Source: Mermis nigrescens (Eukaryota; Nematoda; Enoplea; Mermithida; Mermithidae). From it: a stretch of 64,000 bases of DNA. Below the pieces are notes generated by a model that was not told the DNA's origin, ran no database searches, and worked only from the letters and a program-made list of their open reading frames with translations. Positions 59,976 through 64,000 of the stretch are shown here, in pieces. Numbering within the stretch: the first letter of the stretch is position 1; each line of letters begins with the position of its first letter. Position numbers and translations under genes: made by a program. The stretch spans positions 4,933,724-4,997,723 of the forward strand of contig JAVLUZ010000154.1 of NCBI GenBank assembly GCA_036768485.1, given 5' to 3'.

Positions 59976-60199
59976 CCAGATCGTCGTCCGTGTCGCCTAA
60001 GCCGAACAAGACTGCATTTGGTTTTTTCGATTCGACTTCCGAAGCATCTTTCAACAAAGAGCTGTAAATCAGGTCCTGGCGTGGGGACAGCAAAGTTCGG
60101 AGGTGGAAACGGAAAGGCTGGTTTCTTGGCTGTCTCAACCAGATTTGCAATCTTGTCTTCAAGGGCTAACAACCTTTGGATCCGTGATAACAGCTTTGG

Positions 60200-60477
60200 C
60201 TGATAAATCCTTCATCTGAACGCGAATAGGGTTGCAGTTCGAGCAATAGAACGGAAATGCGTAGTCAGATTTCGGTATAATCAGGACTTTTGAAATAGGC
60301 TAAGACGGCCGACGGTAAATGAACGCATTTAGAATGAACCCATCCATCGCACAACTCGCAAAGAATAGCCGTTTTATCGTTGTCACTAACGTTTCCGCTG
60401 CAAACTAAACATGGACAAGAAATAGAATCCTTCGCGGACTTTCGTTGTTTCGGCGGCATAATCACGAATAACGTCAA
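60200..60477 (-). pseudogene. retrotransposon ORF1, PHD-type zinc finger
   Basis: CPCLVC, AILCELCDGWVHSKC and, after a frameshift, FYCSNC give the C4-H-C3 pattern of a PHD finger. The start MPPKQRKSAKD is basic. PHD fingers in ORF1 are known from CR1/L2-group elements. A second methionine lies six codons upstream. The frameshift near 60265 separates the last Cys pair from the rest. Confidence 0.75.
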
Positions 60478-60614
60478 TATTGATTAATCCAGTTAAAATA
60501 ACGCATTGCGGCTCTTCAGCTCGATTAGTCAGCACCTCCTTCTATAACTTGGATGTGCGACGAAAATAAAATATTTGTATTTGTATTGTATACTACTTGC
60601 TGTATACGTACCTA

Positions 60615-60680
60615 TAACGTGGCTATCTTATTACATATGTGAACCAGCTACACCAATGCCCAATGCGTATTCATACAACA
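60615..60680 (-). repeat. right member of the distant inverted repeat pair
   Basis: CATATGTGAACCAGCTACAC is the inverse of the sequence at 55105-55165. Together they bracket about 5.5 kb containing the retrotransposons. Confidence 0.65.
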
Positions 60681-60689
60681 TTGACCTCA

Positions 60690-61495
60690 AATATCATCAG
60701 CCGCTCAGTTTTCAATCAGTAGCCAACCTCCAGCTGTGAAAGAATCAAAACGAAAAAGAAGCGCAAAAATAAAAGTGAAACATTTTAGGAAATATTAAAA
60801 AAAATTATGTAGTTTTATTATCGAAACAAGAATTTCAGCTTTCATCAGGCGTTTAGCGACTCAAATCTCGGTTTAGGTTGGGCAGGAAACTACAAGGAAT
60901 GCAAATAAATTTAATTATTCAACTCGGTACTGAAATCTGACTATCGAGTCCCCGATTTTTGGAAAAACTTGCGCTTTTCGGTCTTTTTTGGTCAAAAAGC
61001 ATCTAAACCTGCTTATAAAAAGTATGCTCTGTATTTTCATCTAAAACCAGTATGCTCTGTATTTTCTTTTTCTTAAAGCGTTAAATCTTTGATTATTATC
61101 ATTATAATTTAATGGTAGGTTTAAACTTTAAGCTCCTCTTAGTTTACAACTCGCTTAGCATGCTCATTTTTCAAAACTATGCTTCCATTTAATTTGAAAT
61201 ATATTAATAATGAGAATTTTCTTAGAAAACTCAATACAGTCACTAGCATTAACAATCAACATTAGCAGAAGTTGTAACTTGCTGCTGATAAGATAGGAAC
61301 AGCAATAAATGAATCTACAATGGAGTACCTTATAAAAGGGAATACTCTGCACCACTTTCGTACCTTCCATCAGGGCATTATGAGGATGTGTTTTCTGTTG
61401 TATAAAATCTGTTCCATTCCAGACAGTCCAGTTTTGTTATACGACTTATTACTATAGCGAAATATTTTGCGCATTTGGTTGCTGCAGCAGTTTAT
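60690..61495. other. gene-free stretch
   Basis: AT-rich sequence. A CTTGCGCTTTTCGG block near 60969 is shared with about 41310. A third, orphan TATAGTCTGTTTCAC end lies at about 61496. Confidence 0.35.
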
Positions 61496-61614
61496 TATAG
61501 TCTGTTTCACATATATATGAGGGCAAATTTTTAAAACTATGTCCGACAATAAGCCAAAAGATTGCTATTATAGCATTGATTTATTTTATCGTAATATCGT
61601 AATCGTAATTTATG

Positions 61615-62122
61615 TATAGTCTGTTTCATTTATCCGAGAGCTTTTTCAGCAAATGTTTTCGGAGGTTACAGTAACCCCTTCTTTCTTATTTACTGTAGGT
61701 CGCTAGATCTCACTATAGCTATGTAGTAAAGGTGGGTTTTTCAACAACATTTTTGCGGCATAAATCGCGCATTCATCATATCCTGGGTCGACACTTTAAA
61801 CACAATCGACTAAGATGTTAAGAAACGCCGCGAACTCCCGCATAGCTCAGTGGTAAAACCTCTTGCTTGTAGTCAAAGCAACCCGGGTTCGATTCCAGCC
61901 GATAGTTGTTTGTTTAGCGCACTTACTGTAGTATGTCCCAGCACTGATTAAATGCCTAAATCAAATTTATTTGGGCGTATAAGTGCATTAAAAATGGAAG
62001 AATCCTAGCCATTCGCCCTCACTTAGCTGATCTGCCGAAGTACAGTAATTCGTCTTGTTTAGCTTACTGTAGCCCTTAAAAGAATTGACTAAAAAGCTCT
62101 CGAATAAACGAAACAGACTATA
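61615..62122. mobile_element. small TIR element, AGTCTGTTTC family, copy 2, with tRNA-like core
   Basis: Left end TATAGTCTGTTTCATTTATC then CGAGAGCTTTTT. The right end is the inverted AAAAAGCTCTCGAATAAACG then AAACAGACTATA. That is over 30 bp of TIR with about two mismatches. It is about 510 bp long with no protein. The same TIRs bound the copy at 7767-7993, which lacks the tRNA-like part. Confidence 0.75.
61838..61905 (+). other. tRNA-like sequence with good A and B boxes
   Basis: TAGCTCAGTGGTA (61843-61855) is a good A box and GGGTTCGATTCC (61885-61896) is a perfect B box, at tRNA-like spacing. An anticodon-arm hairpin TTGCTT/AAGCAA can form. The D stem, acceptor stem and part of the T stem do not pair, so it is unlikely to be a functional tRNA. 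It could be a pol III promoter or a SINE head captured in the element. Confidence 0.55.
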
Positions 62123-62540
62123 GTTTTATTAACTATCGTAATCCGTCGGCATGCTTTCGAAAAATTCTTTAAAGCTAGACAGTACGTTTCACATGACTCG
62201 AACATAAATTCCGAGATTTTTTATCGACAGTACACCGAAGGTTACGGTAATTATATATCATATCAGATCAATGTTCGCAATCCGTCAGCTTATTGTCGGA
62301 GTTTGTTTTGGAATTGAAAGAGACTATAGGTCTGTGAAAGAGACATGGATGCGCTCGGCAAACTGATTTCCTTATTACTGTAACACCTGATTTACTCATC
62401 GTTCGACGCGCCGTATCTATAAAAAAATTCCCTATCCGACTCCGTCAAGCCAGAAAAAATTGAACGCTAGAATAATAAGGATTAGTTTTCCTAACGGATT
62501 CACGCACTAGGTTAAAAAACAGACTATGAATGGGCGGGCA
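62123..62540. other. gene-free stretch
   Basis: Nothing recognisable between the TIR element and the next hAT-type copy. Confidence 0.3.
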
Positions 62541-62545
62541 GACAG

Positions 62546-62778
62546 CATACGGAGCAGCATCAAAATTCTAGGGGGGGGGGGGTGCAAGATTTTTCAAAGG
62601 TCAAAAAAATGGCCTTAAAAATGGTGGTATGGCGAAAAACACCATTTTCAATGTTTCTCATCAAGGACTATCCATTGGCATCAAAAAATTGCGAAAAAAA
62701 CAAACAAATTTGTAAAACTTTGAATTCTGGGGGGTATGTTAGCTTCTCGAGGAAGGTGCACACCCCCAAACGCAGCCT
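62546..62778 (-). mobile_element. hAT-type miniature element, family A, right end eroded
   Basis: Left end CATACGGAGCAGC, a G-tract, then the reverse-complement family blocks (TTTCAAAGGTC, CATTGGCATCAAAAAATTGC). The right end stops near CACCCCCAAACGC without the usual CCCATGTATG. Confidence 0.7.
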
Positions 62779-62782
62779 TTAA

Positions 62783-63750
62783 CCTCGCGTTCCCGTGAAC
62801 TAGGACGGCGTCTAGCCGATCACTTTTTTTGTTGTATGTTTTGTATGACTACAAAACTTTGTCTAGCCTCATTTTAGCCCTAGTTACATGATGACCTCGT
62901 CTGTTATTGATTACTTTTCTTTCGTTCCATTTTTCTCATTCTTTTCTATGTAAGTTTTCGTTTTATAATCCTACCAATTTTTTCTTTTCAATTAGACTTT
63001 TGTGCCTCATAAAACATGTAATCTCTCATAATATAATTTTTTCAGGTACACCTGTGCTATTTCACGCGTTCTTTTTGTTTCTTTCTTACTAGCATGATGC
63101 ACCTCTATATCTATCTTTCTTTTCTTCTCATTTTTTTTTCTTTTTTCAATTTTTTTCTCTTTTCTTTTTTCTTAGTATTTGCTCTTTTTATTCATCTATT
63201 ATTTTACTTATTACTTTAATTTTTTCTCATTTCCCCTTTTCTCTTTTTTATTTGATTTGATTTATTTGCTTCTTTCTCGTATTGATGACTTCTTAATATT
63301 GAAATGTTTAAGCTAGTAAATGAAATTATACATCCTAAAGAATTAGCATATTTTTCAAGGATTATTACGTAAAAATCTTAAACTACAAAAAAGTTTTAGT
63401 CAATGATTAGTATAAGATTGGTGGGCTTCTACTTTTTAATCAGCTACTACAGCTCCAAAAATGATATTTTAGTCAACTCAAAATATTCTATTTGTATTTA
63501 TCTTATGCGTGTCCACTTCATGCCTTACTTAAGCTATTACAGCAGTTTTTACTTATAACTTCTTACAAAGTTATTTCTAGCAAAAAATGACAAACATAAT
63601 TCGAAAAGAACGTGAAAAATCGCACAAAATGATACTATTATTTGCTATGTTGAGTGAGACCAATTACATTTTAATCCCGGCTAGAACTTGGCGCCCTAGC
63701 ACGGGAACCTTTGACTTCAAAAAAAAAAAAAACACACGGGAACGCGAGGG
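62783..63750. mobile_element. piggyBac-like element, non-autonomous
   Basis: Left end CCTCGCGTTCCCGTG preceded by TTAA (62779-62782). Right end CACGGGAACGCGAGGG followed by TTGA (63751-63754). The TIR of about 15 bp with near-TTAA flanks fits piggyBac-type insertion. A further inner match, CTAGGACGGCGTCTAGCCG, pairs with a CTAGGGCGCC..CTAGCCGG stretch at the other end. The interior is pyrimidine-rich around 63090-63260 and encodes no transposase. Confidence 0.6.
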
Positions 63751-63757
63751 TTGATGC

Positions 63758-64000
63758 CATAGGTGTGCAGCACCGAAATTCCGGGGTGAAAAAATTTTCA
63801 AAGGTCAAAAAATGGTCTTAAAAGTGGTCTTATGGCGAAAAAACACCATTTTTTCGACGTTTCTGCATCCCGAGCACCATCCAATGGCATCAAAAAATCG
63901 CTAAAAAAGCAACAAAAAATTTCAAAAATTTAAATTCTGGGGCTATTTTGATTTCTGGGGGTATTCCAACTTCTGAGAGTGCATACCCCCCGTCCCCCAT
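63758..64000 (-). mobile_element. hAT-type miniature element, family A, cut by window end
   Basis: Left end CATAGGTGTGCAGCACCG, then the reverse-complement blocks of the family up to GTGCATACCCCCCGTCCCCC at the window edge. The right end and target duplication lie outside. Confidence 0.75.

Larger units (their letters stand above)
56566..60540 (-). mobile_element. CR1-like non-LTR retrotransposon, near full length, decayed
   Basis: On the minus strand the order is ORF1 with a PHD-type finger (about 60480-60200), the rest of ORF1 (to about 59640), an AP-type endonuclease (about 59600-58920), a linker (58917-58537), reverse transcriptase (about 58500-57200) and the C-terminal block (57179-56970). 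All parts carry frameshifts or stops, so it is not autonomous. The tail lies next to the tail of the plus-strand element. The 5' end is placed just beyond ORF1 and is approximate. Confidence 0.85.

Noticed and set aside
61838..61905. Functional tRNA gene
   Set aside because: The A and B boxes are good, but the D, acceptor and T stems do not pair properly.

Overview
The window comes from an AT-rich, repeat-dense nuclear genome of an invertebrate animal. Three things support this: genes split by spliceosomal introns with GT..AG borders, a metazoan Ras-family gene and a mitochondrial ribosomal protein gene, and many eukaryotic DNA transposons, non-LTR retrotransposons and microsatellites. The species cannot be named from the sequence. 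A pseudogene at about 3.1-3.7 kb resembles predicted C2H2-finger proteins that I recall from cnidarians and molluscs; this is only a weak hint.

Two host genes are well supported, both on the minus strand. The first (16276-20639) has three exons that join in phase into a 389-residue Di-Ras/RasD-like small GTPase. It has a P-loop, switch I threonine, DTAG box, NQID in place of NKxD, an SAK box and a C-terminal CaaX-type CYVQ. The second (42897-44002) is the 3' part of the mitochondrial large-subunit ribosomal protein gene mL41 (MRPL41); two exons are clear and the 5' exon was not found. An unassigned exon-like ORF at 48934-49248 (-) and Ser/Thr-rich mucin-like ORFs at 8358-9322 and 13706-13828 (+) are less certain.

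Most of the rest is mobile or repetitive DNA. 0.4-5.1 kb: a large palindrome with about 1.8 kb arms, each carrying a copy of the finger-protein pseudogene and a satellite of about 195 bp. 7.3-8.3 and 36.9-38.8 kb: two foldback-like loci whose inverted arms are GC-rich minisatellites. 9.9-10.5 kb: CA and TA microsatellites. 19.9-28 kb: hAT-type miniature elements, several with intact 8-bp target duplications. 28.9-29.6 kb: a TAA microsatellite. 33.9 kb: another CA array. 44.2-46.7 kb: clustered and nested miniature elements. 50.6-54.4 kb: a composite region with an inverted-duplicated mariner/Tc1-like remnant. 55.1-60.7 kb: two CR1-like non-LTR retrotransposons tail to tail. 61.5-64 kb: a terminal-inverted-repeat element containing a tRNA-like sequence, a piggyBac-like element and more hAT-type copies.

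No operon, CRISPR array or canonical intact tRNA or rRNA gene was seen. The recurring theme is inverted duplication: at least five separate loci could be transcribed into long hairpins.
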